Origin: CF-96 sp028287605
Lineage (GTDB): Bacteria; Chloroflexota; Dormibacteria; Aeolococcales; Aeolococcaceae
Length of the DNA stretch: 6,267 bases
Assembly: GCA_034666465.1 (NCBI GenBank)
Contig: JAXDLT010000300.1
Coordinates: forward strand, 1 to 6,267
Reading direction: 5' to 3'
The notes below the pieces were generated by a model, which did no database searches, was not told where the DNA came from, and saw only the letters and a program-made list of their open reading frames with translations. Positions 1-5,003 of the stretch are shown here, piece after piece; the first letter of the stretch is position 1, and each line of letters opens with the position of its first letter. Made by a program: the position numbers and the translations under genes.

Positions 1-198
1 CTCTTCACCCTGACCCCGCGCGAGCGGCGGGTGCTCCAGCTCCGATTCGGGCTGACCGACGACCAGCAGCGCACCCTCGAGGAGGTGGGCCGCCGGCTGG
101 GGATGACCCGTGACCGGGTGCGCAAGATCGAGCGGACGGCGCTCAGCAAGCTCCGCGATCCCGCCCGCGCCGCCCGCCTGCGCGACCTCGTCGCCTGA
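1..198 (+). CDS. RNA polymerase sigma-70 factor, C-terminal end (partial)
   Basis: The first 65 codons read through from the left edge to a TGA. They give the end of a sigma-70 region 4: a TPRERRVLQLRFGL segment, then a helix-turn-helix (TLEEVGRRLGMTRDRVRKIE), then ALSKLRDPARAARLRDLVA. Region 4.2 of this type binds the -35 promoter element and contacts the beta flap of RNA polymerase. The RFGL and TLEEVG...TR.R.R.IE...L.KLR pattern is that of primary or near-primary (RpoD/SigA/HrdB-like) factors rather than ECF sigmas. R-K-I-E replaces the usual R-Q-I-E, so this may be a group 2 paralogue. Regions 1-3 lie outside the window, so the exact class cannot be decided. The next gene follows after 31 nt on the same strand. 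Confidence 0.9.
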   Translation, partial: LFTLTPRERRVLQLRFGLTDDQQRTLEEVGRRLGMTRDRVRKIERTALSKLRDPARAARLRDLVA

Positions 199-229
199 GC
201 GCGCCCGGGGACGCGGGCAGCGGCGGGCG

Positions 230-826
230 ATGACGGTGCACCGTGCGGCGGCGGCTCTGCTCGGCGCCGCGGCGGCCGGCGCCGGGGCATGGCGGTTCGC
301 GGTGCTGGCCGGCCACGCGGGCCGGCCCGCCTATGCCATGCCCCCCTCGGTGGTCGTGGTCGCGGGCGCCGCCCTGGCCGGGCTGCTGCTGACCGCGGTG
401 GTGGCGGTGCGGGCGGCCCGGGCCGACGTCATCCTCCTCGGCATCCTCGCCGCCGGGCTCCTGGGCTACGGGGTCCTCGGGATCTTCAGCATCGGGCTGC
501 CGCTGCTCCTCCTCGGCGCCGCCGCGTGCACCGCGCTGGTCCGCCGGCTCTCGGACGCGCCCGGCTCGCTGAGGCTCGCCGGCCCGGCGCTCGGGGTCGC
601 CGTCGTGGCCATCGTCGTGCTCGCCGCACAGCCGCCCGTGGTCGAGTGCGAACGCGGTGGCGTGACCTCCTCCACCCCGATCTGGCTGTTCGCCGGCGGC
701 ACCTCGGGAGGCTCGGGCTCGGCGTCGTCGGAGGCCGGCGTGCACTCCGGCACCGTGACCGTCGGCGGGTCGACCTTCACGTACACCTGCGCGGGCGACC
801 GGCTGAGCGACTTCCGGCACCTGTGA
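230..826 (+). CDS. Small multi-pass membrane protein, unknown function
   Basis: I do not recognise a named family. The 198-residue protein starts at ATG 230; the same frame is open to an ATG at 110, but that would lie inside the sigma factor gene and encode no sensible N-terminus. Hydrophobic segments are visible at about residues 6-27, 40-60, 66-104 (probably two spans around a Gly-rich turn) and 115-134. A hydrophilic tail of about 60 residues follows, containing a Gly/Ser-rich stretch (about 156-170) and two cysteines, C140 and C187, that could form a disulfide if the tail is outside the cell. The tail ends in a small beta-like segment (GTVTVGGSTFTYTC). No strong Shine-Dalgarno is seen before the start. 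A GC-rich inverted repeat begins directly after the stop. The coding call rests on hydrophobicity pattern and codon bias. Confidence 0.7.
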   Translation: MTVHRAAAALLGAAAAGAGAWRFAVLAGHAGRPAYAMPPSVVVVAGAALAGLLLTAVVAVRAARADVILLGILAAGLLGYGVLGIFSIGLPLLLLGAAACTALVRRLSDAPGSLRLAGPALGVAVVAIVVLAAQPPVVECERGGVTSSTPIWLFAGGTSGGSGSASSEAGVHSGTVTVGGSTFTYTCAGDRLSDFRHL

Positions 827-848
827 GCCCGGGTGTGGATTCCCGGGC
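827..848 (+). terminator. GC-rich hairpin directly after a stop codon
   Basis: GCCCGGG (827-833) and CCCGGGC (842-848) form a perfect 7-bp stem around an 8-nt loop, starting at the first base after the TGA of the membrane-protein gene. There is no T-run after it, so it is not a classical intrinsic terminator. It may act as a weak terminator or a 3'-end stabiliser ahead of the dehydrogenase gene. Confidence 0.35.
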
Positions 849-895
849 CGGCGTGGCATAACCGGAGGACACCCCACGCCAACGGAGGTCTCTCA

Positions 896-1663
896 ATGGC
901 AGGCACGCTCGCCGGCACCGTCGCCCTCGTCACCGGCGCATCGAGCGGCATCGGGGAGGCGACCGCGATCGCCCTCGTCTCCGAGGGCGCCGCCGTCGCC
1001 CTCGTCGCCCGCCGCCGCACCCGGCTCGAGGCGCTGGCGCAGCGCCTCCAGGAGGCCGGCGGCCGGGCGCTGGTCATCGACACCGACATCACCGTGGAGG
1101 ACGCGGCCCACGAGGCGGTGCGCCGCACCGTCGACGGGCTGGGGCGGCTCGACGTCCTCGTCAACGCCGCCGGCGTGATGCTCCTCGGGCGGATCGACAA
1201 GGCAGATGTCGAGAGCTGGAGGCGTATGCTCGACCTCAACGTGAGCGGGCTGATGACCATGTCCCATGCTGCCCTCCCTCATCTGCTGGCGGCGGCGGAG
1301 AAGGAGCCGCGACTGGTGGCCGACATGGTCAACGTCAGCTCGGTGGCCGGGCGCGTGGCCCGGGTTGGGAGCGGCGTGTACAACGCCAGCAAGTGGGCGG
1401 TGAACGCCTTCAGCGAGTCACTGCGCCAGGAGGTCACCCGCCAGCACGTGCGGGTCAGCCTGATCGAGCCGGGCGCGGTGGCCACCGAGCTGGCGGGCCA
1501 CAACAAGGACCCCGAGGTGCTGGAGATGATGCGCCAGCGCTTCGGCTCGATCGAGGTGCTGCACCCCGAGGACATCGCCGGGATCATCGCCTTCGTGGTG
1601 ACCCAGCCACGGCGGGTGGCGCTCAACGAGGTGCTGGTGCGGCCCACCGAGCAGGCGGATTAG
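896..1663 (+). CDS. Short-chain dehydrogenase/reductase (classical SDR)
   Basis: A 255-residue NAD(P)-dependent oxidoreductase with the full classical SDR signature: Gly-rich cofactor motif TGASSGIG (residues 13-20), NAAG (90-93), and the tetrad N115, S149 (VNVSSVAG), Y162 and K166 (YNASK), then EPGAVATEL (191-199). ARRRTRLEAL after beta-2 carries basic residues at about 39-43, which favours NADP(H) over NAD(H); this is inferred from family rules. The start is ATG 896, with AACGGAGG at 881-888 and about 7 nt spacing. The frame is open upstream to 833 without a comparable ribosome site. Length is normal for the family. The substrate cannot be told; the sequence resembles general 'SDR family oxidoreductase' proteins of the YdfG/clavaldehyde dehydrogenase type. 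The next gene begins within about 30 nt and may be co-transcribed. Confidence 0.93.
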   Translation: MAGTLAGTVALVTGASSGIGEATAIALVSEGAAVALVARRRTRLEALAQRLQEAGGRALVIDTDITVEDAAHEAVRRTVDGLGRLDVLVNAAGVMLLGRIDKADVESWRRMLDLNVSGLMTMSHAALPHLLAAAEKEPRLVADMVNVSSVAGRVARVGSGVYNASKWAVNAFSESLRQEVTRQHVRVSLIEPGAVATELAGHNKDPEVLEMMRQRFGSIEVLHPEDIAGIIAFVVTQPRRVALNEVLVRPTEQAD

Positions 1664-1691
1664 GGCGCCCGACTGGTCGGCGATCGCCTCG

Positions 1692-2303
1692 ATGGCGACC
1701 GCGGCCGGCACCCTGGCGCTGGCGATCGCGACCTTCTTCTCCATCCGCTCCGCCAACCACGCGGCGCGGGTGGCCGAGCGCACCCTGCTGGTCGGGCTGC
1801 GCCCGGTGCTGATGCCGTCGCGCGCCGAGGATCACGTCGAGGACGTCCTCTTCGGCGACGACCACAGCCTCTCCGTCCGCGGCGGCCTGGCCGTGGTCGA
1901 GGAGATCGATGGCCGCTACTACCTCGCGATCTCACTGCGCAACGTCGGCGCCGGGCTCGCGGTGCTCCGCGGCTGGCACGTCTCCGACGGGCGCGAGCGC
2001 TTCGATCACGACCACGTCGACGTCGACGCCGCCCGCCGCCAGCAGCGCGACCTGTACGTCGGCGCCGGCGACATCGGCTACTGGCAGGGGGCGGTGCGCG
2101 ACGCCGACGACCCCTTCCTCCCCATCGTGCGCCAGTCCGTCGCCGCGGGCACCCCGCTGACCGTCGACCTGGTGTACGGCGACCACGAGGGCGGCCAGCG
2201 CACCGTCAGCCGCTTCGTGCTCTACGCCCGCGAGGGCGGCGGGACCGAGTGGCGCTCCGAGGTGACCCGCCACTGGCATCTCGAGGGGCCGTCGCCGCGG
2301 TGA
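1692..2303 (+). CDS. Membrane-anchored protein of unknown function
   Basis: A 203-residue protein from ATG 1692, not assigned to a named family. The N-terminus is a hydrophobic segment (ATAAGTLALAIATFFSI) followed by a helix RSANHAARVAERTLLVGLRP. This architecture is common in short actinobacterial-type hypothetical proteins: one membrane anchor, a short linker helix, then a beta-rich soluble domain (here about residues 60-200, with LAISLRNVGAGLAVLRGW and a TVDLVYGD segment). The same frame is open upstream and reads PDWSAIAS just before the ATG. That would complete a full-length membrane helix, but there is no ATG, GTG or TTG there. The true start may therefore be a rare codon, for example ATT at 1659, which overlaps the dehydrogenase stop. 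The gap to the dehydrogenase is 28 nt with the ATG start, suggesting an operon. Downstream lies a 500-bp repeat region. Confidence 0.7.
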   Translation: MATAAGTLALAIATFFSIRSANHAARVAERTLLVGLRPVLMPSRAEDHVEDVLFGDDHSLSVRGGLAVVEEIDGRYYLAISLRNVGAGLAVLRGWHVSDGRERFDHDHVDVDAARRQQRDLYVGAGDIGYWQGAVRDADDPFLPIVRQSVAAGTPLTVDLVYGDHEGGQRTVSRFVLYAREGGGTEWRSEVTRHWHLEGPSPR

Positions 2304-2332
2304 TCTTGCTCGGCCCCGATGCGTAGCCACCG

Positions 2333-2460
2333 GGTGGAGATGCGCGTCCTGCCGCTCTGCCGCCGGTGGAGATGCGCGGCTGTTCTGCCGTCGGTGGAGA
2401 TGCCCGGCAGTTCTGCCGCCGGTTGAGATTCGCGGACGCCCGCTCTGCCGCCGGTTTTTA
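2333..2460. repeat. Imperfect tandem repeat, 28/32-bp units
   Basis: The core GGTGGAGATG occurs at 2333, 2365 and 2393, as GGTTGAGATT at 2421, and decayed as GGTTTTTA at 2453. Copies two to five are preceded by CTGCCG(C/T)C. Core-to-core distances are 32, 28, 28 and 32 bp. Between cores the sequence varies (GCGCG..., CCCGGCAG...) but often ends in GTTCTGCCG or GCTCTGCCG. Periods of 28 and 32 are not multiples of three, so the repeat is not maintained as protein. Confidence 0.75.
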
Positions 2461-2463
2461 CTC

Positions 2464-2484
2464 GGGGGGGACTGCGTCCCCCCC
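2464..2484. repeat. Hairpin H1: 9-bp stem, three-base loop
   Basis: Seven G then AC (2464-2472), loop TGC (2473-2475), then GT plus seven C (2476-2484): a perfect 9-bp stem. On the minus strand the loop reads GCA, a GNA triloop closed by C-G. The T-run (2455-2459) lies before the stem on the plus strand and reads as A on the minus strand, so it is not an intrinsic terminator in either direction. Confidence 0.85.
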
Positions 2485-2559
2485 GTTCGGTCGCAAGACA
2501 TCGTGCGCCAGCGCGCCCGATGCCGGCTCCCACCCCCCCCTCGCCGGCACTCGCCGGCG

Positions 2560-2578
2560 GCGAGCGCTTCGCGCTCGC
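2560..2578. repeat. Hairpin H2: 8-bp stem, three-base loop
   Basis: GCGAGCGC (2560-2567), loop TTC (2568-2570), GCGCTCGC (2571-2578): perfect 8-bp stem. On the minus strand the loop reads GAA inside GCGAAGC, the heptamer known to form an unusually stable DNA mini-hairpin. It sits just after a GCCGGC-rich stretch (about 2542-2559) that can itself pair. Confidence 0.85.
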
Positions 2579-2607
2579 AATTTGCGCAGCCACCGGCCGA
2601 GCTACCA

Positions 2608-2634
2608 CATGAGGAACGCGAAGCGTTCCTCATG
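2608..2634. repeat. Hairpin H3: 12-bp perfect stem, GAA loop
   Basis: CATGAGGAACGC (2608-2619) is exactly complementary to GCGTTCCTCATG (2623-2634), with loop GAA (2620-2622). The apex is GCGAAGC. At 12 bp it is the longest perfect inverted repeat in the window. It is a close relative of H6 at 2750-2770. Confidence 0.9.
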
Positions 2635-2658
2635 GAAAACCCCACGATCCGCGGAGAC

Positions 2659-2680
2659 GGCGGCGCAGCGAGGCGCCGCC
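2659..2680. repeat. Hairpin H4: 8-bp stem, six-base loop
   Basis: GGCGGCGC (2659-2666) pairs perfectly with GCGCCGCC (2673-2680) around AGCGAG (2667-2672). It lacks the three-base loop of its neighbours. The very high GC makes chance pairing more likely than for H3 or H6. Confidence 0.6.
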
Positions 2681-2691
2681 GGGCAGGCCGT

Positions 2692-2710
2692 GATGCCCAT
2701 GCGGGGCGTC
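2692..2710. repeat. Hairpin H5: 7-bp stem with one T-G wobble
   Basis: GATGCCC (2692-2698) pairs with GGGCGTC (2704-2710) around ATGCG, with one T-G pair. It is weaker evidence than the other hairpins and is listed because it lies in the same cluster. Confidence 0.45.
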
Positions 2711-2749
2711 AAGCACCCCACCCGTGAAGCCGCTCGGCGGGTCCGGTAT

Positions 2750-2770
2750 GAGCAACGCGCAGCGTTGCTC
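2750..2770. repeat. Hairpin H6: 9-bp stem, GCA loop, relative of H3
   Basis: GAGCAACGC (2750-2758) is perfectly complementary to GCGTTGCTC (2762-2770), with loop GCA (2759-2761). Aligned with H3 it differs at one stem pair (C2753-G2767 here, G2614-C2628 in H3) and at the middle loop base (GCA against GAA). The stem change is compensatory, so pairing is kept. The flank ATGAG is shared with H3 on the left side. Confidence 0.9.
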
Positions 2771-2799
2771 TCCGGCGAGGGAGACGTCGCCGGCGCTGG

Positions 2800-3139
2800 G
2801 TTCTCCACCCGGTCCTTGTCGGCCGCCGTCCGGCCGCCGGCGCCGGTGGGATGGCGCGGCTGGGGCCAGAGGTTGGCGCTTGCGCTCGTCGGTGTACGAC
2901 GCCGGCGGGCGCACCCCGCGGGTGTAGCCGGGCACGCAGATGGTCTGCTGCATGTTGTCCTGGCTCACCCGCGGGTCGGTGACCCCGGGAGTGCACGCCG
3001 GGTCCTGGTCGGGCAGGTACTGCTGCAAGCACGCCGCCGCCTGCGCCGTGGATGTGAGGCCGAGCCCCGGCGGCGCCGCGACTGCGGCGAACGCCGCCGC
3101 CGCCACGACGATCCGCCGCAGGGTGAGGGACGTCGACAT
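2800..3139 (-). pseudogene. Decayed secreted protein gene (ICVPGYT...NLWPQP family)
   Basis: From ATG at 3137-3139 (minus) the protein begins with a signal peptide: RR at residues 8-9, a long Ala-rich hydrophobic core, cleavage near AQA-A at about 34. It continues ACTPGVTDPRVSQDNMQQTICVPGYT and VRPPASYTDERKRQ (to residue 89, about 2873). In exported proteins I know with this ICVPGYT...RPP..YT block, an HNH-like acidic-DHL...ELGG core follows, then NLWP(E/Q)P and a KD..EN helix. Here the core is missing. NLWPQPR and ADKDRVEN instead appear in another minus-strand frame starting at about 2874 and ending at about 2800. The simplest reading is a deletion of some 30 codons plus a frame change, and loss of the C-terminal helix. 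The original frame stays open to a stop at 2630 (169 codons), but beyond residue 89 it is unrelated low-complexity sequence. A GGAGG at about 15 nt before the ATG is far for a ribosome site. Confidence 0.7.
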
Positions 3140-3190
3140 CGCGCGGGACAGGCTACCTCCGCCGCGGAGGGCACCCGTTTGTCCAGCGGT

Positions 3191-3196
3191 TAACAT
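3191..3196 (+). promoter_or_regulatory. Possible -10 element of a leaderless transcript
   Basis: TAACAT ends 7 nt before the GTG start of the methyltransferase at 3204. A TANNNT box at this distance from ATG/GTG is the usual layout of leaderless genes in GC-rich bacteria. No Shine-Dalgarno is present before this GTG, which fits. No convincing -35 is seen, so the call is tentative. Confidence 0.35.
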
Positions 3197-3203
3197 CGCG
3201 CCC

Positions 3204-3821
3204 GTGGCCTTCACGGACCGCGTCTTCGCCGCCCTCTACGACCGGCTGCTGGCGCCGTCGGAGCGCGGCTGGCTAGGCGAGCAGCGCCGCCACCTGGTCG
3301 GGCAGGCGAGCGGCCAGGTGCTCGAGATCGGCGGTGGGACCGGCGCCAACCTGGCCCACTACGGCGCCGTGGACCGCTTGGTGGTGACCGAACCGGAGGA
3401 GCCGATGCGCCGGCGGCTGGAGCAGCGCGCCCGGTCTCTCGGCCGCGCCGTCGTCGTCGACGGCGCGCCGGCCGAGCGCCTCCCCTTCCCCGACGCCAGC
3501 TTCGACACGGTGGTGTCGACGCTGGTGCTCTGCACCGTGGGCGATCCCGCGGCCGCGCTCGCCGAGATCGCCCGGGTGCTCCGCCCCGGGGGGCGGCTGC
3601 TCTTCATCGAGCACGTCCGCGGTGAGGGCCGCCGCGGCCGGCTCCAGGAGCGCTTCACTCCGGTGTGGGGCGTCCTGGCCGGCGGCTGCCACCTCGACCG
3701 CGACACCGTCTCGGCGATCCGCCGCCAGGGGTTCGAGGTGCTCGAGCCGACCTCGCTGCAACCCCGGGGCGCGCTGGAGACGGTGCTCCGTCCGGCGGTG
3801 GTGGGCGTCGCCGTCCGGTAG
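3204..3821 (+). CDS. Class I SAM-dependent methyltransferase
   Basis: A 205-residue protein starting at GTG 3204. SAM-binding motif I is VLEIGGGTGANL (39-50), the acidic residue after beta-2 is in VVTEPEEPM (E63/E65), motif II/III is AERLPFPDASFDTVVSTLVLCTV (about 90-112), then EIARVLRPGGRLLFIEHV (121-138). This is a Methyltransf_11 type Rossmann fold. The late GGCHLDRDTVSAIRRQGFEVLE segment (160-181) is typical of UbiE/METTL7-like small-molecule methyltransferases. The substrate is unknown. The same frame is open upstream to 2940, but that part lies over the opposite-strand remnant and lacks family features. The N-terminus FTDRVFAALYDRLLAPSE matches how these enzymes begin, supporting this start. 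It is divergent from the pseudogene with 64 nt between starts. The histone-fold gene follows 66 nt later. Confidence 0.9.
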   Translation: MAFTDRVFAALYDRLLAPSERGWLGEQRRHLVGQASGQVLEIGGGTGANLAHYGAVDRLVVTEPEEPMRRRLEQRARSLGRAVVVDGAPAERLPFPDASFDTVVSTLVLCTVGDPAAALAEIARVLRPGGRLLFIEHVRGEGRRGRLQERFTPVWGVLAGGCHLDRDTVSAIRRQGFEVLEPTSLQPRGALETVLRPAVVGVAVR

Positions 3822-3848
3822 CCGGGTGGTTCAGGGGAGCGCGAACGG

Positions 3849-3872
3849 GGAAGGTGGCCTGGGACCACTTCC
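3849..3872 (+). promoter_or_regulatory. 5' leader hairpin just before a ribosome site
   Basis: GGAAGGTGG (3849-3857) and CCACTTCC (3865-3872) pair as an 8-bp stem with one bulged G and a 7-nt loop. The stem ends two bases before the Shine-Dalgarno GGAGGG (3875-3880) of the histone-fold gene, so it could modulate ribosome access or mark a processing site. It may be chance. Confidence 0.35.
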
Positions 3873-3887
3873 ACGGAGGGATCCCCC

Positions 3888-4340
3888 ATGCCGGTGATGG
3901 GCGTCTCCAGGTTCGAGCGCTTCTTCCGCAGCGTCGCCGACCTCGACGTCGACAAGAGCGACCTCAAGCGCTACTACGAGTTCGTCGGGCGCAAGCTCCA
4001 CGACCTCATCGTGGTCGCCGAGGCGAAGGCGACGGCGAACGGCCGCGACGTCGTGCAGCCCCACGACCTGCCCATCACCAGCGGGTTGCAGCAGTGCATC
4101 CACGAGTTCCAGCGCCGGGTGGAGCCGGACATCGAGCTCAAGCCCATCCTCGAGCAGCTCGCCACCCTGCCCCCGCTCGACCTCTCCCTGGCGGAGGAGA
4201 CCGAGGCGCGCATCCCCAGCGTCGTCGGCGGCCTCAGCGTCGCTCTCGCCCACGCCTTCACCATCATCGACGGAGCCGTGCGCAACCCCTCGTCGGAGGA
4301 CTGGGAGCGCGCGTTCCGGATCTTCGACCTGCTGCTCTGA
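3888..4340 (+). CDS. DUF1931 histone-fold protein
   Basis: A 150-residue protein recognised as DUF1931. It opens with PVMGVSRFERFFRSVADLDVDKSDLKRYYEFV, then ANGRDVVQPHDLPITSGLQ, and ends with EETEARIPSVVGGLSVALAHAFTIIDGAVRNP, SSEDWERAFRIFDLLL. Known structures of this family (for example the Aquifex aq_328 protein) show two histone folds in one chain, equivalent to a built-in histone dimer. DNA binding is suspected from the fold but not shown here. No signal peptide or membrane segment is present, so it is cytoplasmic. Start ATG 3888 has GGAGGG at 3875-3880 with 7 nt spacing. The full family length is present. Its stop forms one edge of a hairpin shared with the convergent thioredoxin gene. 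Confidence 0.9.
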   Translation: MPVMGVSRFERFFRSVADLDVDKSDLKRYYEFVGRKLHDLIVVAEAKATANGRDVVQPHDLPITSGLQQCIHEFQRRVEPDIELKPILEQLATLPPLDLSLAEETEARIPSVVGGLSVALAHAFTIIDGAVRNPSSEDWERAFRIFDLLL

Positions 4341-4360
4341 CCGGGGGGATCCCCCCGTCA
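4338..4360. terminator. Stop-to-stop hairpin between convergent genes
   Basis: The 23 nt from the TGA of the histone-fold gene (4338-4340) to the TCA that is the thioredoxin stop (4358-4360) form one inverted repeat: TGAC, a bulged C, then a run of six G, AT, six C, and GTCA. The inner 16 nt (4342-4357) are a perfect palindrome centred on GGATCC. There is no T-run on either side. It probably works as a bidirectional, U-tract-poor terminator or RNA 3'-end stabiliser for both genes. Confidence 0.6.
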
Positions 4361-4813
4361 GCTGCGGCCGGCGGGGAGGGTGCTGAGGGTGCTCTGGATC
4401 CAGCGCTCCAGCTGCTGCCAGGGCACCGCGCCCACCTGCCGTGACAGCTCGCGCCCGTGGTCGAGCAGCAGCAGCGTCGGGATGCCCCGGGCGCCGAATC
4501 GCGAGGCCACGCCGGGCGCCTCGTCGACGTTCACCTTGACCACCTTGAGGCGGCCGGCGAAGGCCTGGCTGGCGCGCTCGACCAGCGGCGAGACCACCGT
4601 GCAGGGACCGCACCACGGCGCCCACAGGTCGACCAGGACGGGAAGGTCGGAGCCCGCGGCGACACGGTCGAAGGTGTCGTCGCCGGCGGTCACCGACCAC
4701 GGCAGGGGGCTGTGGCAGATGGCGCAGCTGGGCTTGCCCGGCGCCGCGTCGGGAACGCGGTTCTTGCGACCGCAGTCGGGACAGACGATGATCTGGGAGC
4801 CCGGATCACTCAT
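4358..4813 (-). CDS. trxC: Thioredoxin 2 type protein with N-terminal zinc finger
   Basis: A 151-residue cytoplasmic thiol-disulfide oxidoreductase. Two CXXC pairs at the N-terminus, CPDC (11-14) and CAIC (30-33), form the zinc-binding module that separates TrxC from ordinary thioredoxin. The thioredoxin fold follows, with DLWAPWCGPC (active-site C68 and C71), KVNVDE (93-98), and the cis-proline in GIPTLLL (P112). Length is slightly above E. coli TrxC (139 residues). In that family the protein is reduced by thioredoxin reductase and the zinc finger tunes redox potential and oxidative-stress response; here this is inferred. No clear Shine-Dalgarno precedes the ATG at 4811-4813. The gene is divergent from the hydrogenase gene and convergent with the histone-fold gene, 17 nt apart. 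Confidence 0.93.
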   Translation of the reverse strand: MSDPGSQIIVCPDCGRKNRVPDAAPGKPSCAICHSPLPWSVTAGDDTFDRVAAGSDLPVLVDLWAPWCGPCTVVSPLVERASQAFAGRLKVVKVNVDEAPGVASRFGARGIPTLLLLDHGRELSRQVGAVPWQQLERWIQSTLSTLPAGRS

Positions 4814-5003
4814 GAGCTGTGAGGTACCCGCGCAGCACGGCGGCCAATCGTGAGAGAACCGGGTTCACACCAACACGTCCGGTTCCTCCGCGGACGGCGC
4901 CGTGGTACTTTTTCTTGTCGGCCCACCTGTAATGTCGTCGGCACGGGCATCTGGAGATCGATTTCGGGTCCGCGTCGCGCTGCGGGCCGGAGGGCACACC
5001 GAC
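4814..5003. promoter_or_regulatory. Divergent upstream region, thioredoxin / hydrogenase
   Basis: 190 bp between the two divergent starts. An AT-rich patch TACTTTTTCTTGT (4906-4918) stands out against the GC-rich background, and TAATGT (4930-4935) is a second possible -10 for the hydrogenase operon. Neither has a convincing -35 at 16-18 bp. A 6-bp inverted repeat CGTCCG/CGGACG (4876-4881 and 4891-4896) lies just upstream and could be an operator or chance. The hydrogenase frame stays open to GTG 4902, so part of this interval could be coding if the upstream start is used. Confidence 0.4.
4989..4994 (+). promoter_or_regulatory. Shine-Dalgarno that sets the hydrogenase start
   Basis: GGAGGG lies 9 nt before ATG 5004. 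The alternative in-frame starts GTG 4902 and ATG 4932 have no comparable site and would add a basic, non-conserved extension without a twin-arginine motif. ATG 5004 is therefore preferred. Confidence 0.65.

Larger units (their letters stand above)
2304..2799. other. Non-coding repeat- and hairpin-rich interval
   Basis: About 500 bp with no credible gene on either strand. Open frames crossing it are Arg/Pro/Gly-rich shadows without family features. The left part (to about 2460) is an imperfect tandem repeat. The right part (2464-2770) has six inverted repeats spaced irregularly, described separately. Homopolymer runs of G (2464-2470), C (2478-2484) and C (about 2533-2540) also occur. The right boundary is set where recognisable homology of the neighbouring gene remnant ends, at about 2800. 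The composition and clustered palindromes suggest a dispersed repeat or structured element. I cannot tell from one copy whether it is transcribed. Confidence 0.6.

Noticed and set aside
1393..1812. Alternative plus-strand frame across the dehydrogenase end
   Set aside because: Arg/Gly/Pro-rich out-of-frame translation of a clear SDR gene and its neighbour.
2333..2460. CRISPR array
   Set aside because: The conserved core is only about 10-18 bp and the intervening parts are 10-14 bp and partly similar. No repeat-spacer geometry and no cas gene.
2464..2484. Intrinsic terminator at the G7/C7 hairpin
   Set aside because: The T-run precedes the stem on the plus strand and is an A-run after the stem on the minus strand, so neither direction has a stem followed by U residues.
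2630..3139. Intact 169-residue secreted protein on the minus strand
   Set aside because: After residue 89 the frame reads low-complexity Arg/Pro/Gly sequence across hairpins, while the family's downstream block is in another frame. It is better explained as a pseudogene.
2366..3193. 275-residue plus-strand reading frame over the repeat region
   Set aside because: It crosses tandem repeats, hairpins and the opposite-strand signal-peptide gene, and shows no domain or plausible composition.
4903..4918. Sigma-54 type -24/-12 promoter (TGGTAC...CTTG)
   Set aside because: The GG and GC dinucleotide spacing is off by one and the GC is absent. No sigma-54 activator is visible.
4902..5003. N-terminal extension of the hydrogenase from GTG 4902 or ATG 4932
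   Set aside because: No ribosome site, no twin-arginine motif and no family resemblance. ATG 5004 has GGAGGG at a good distance.
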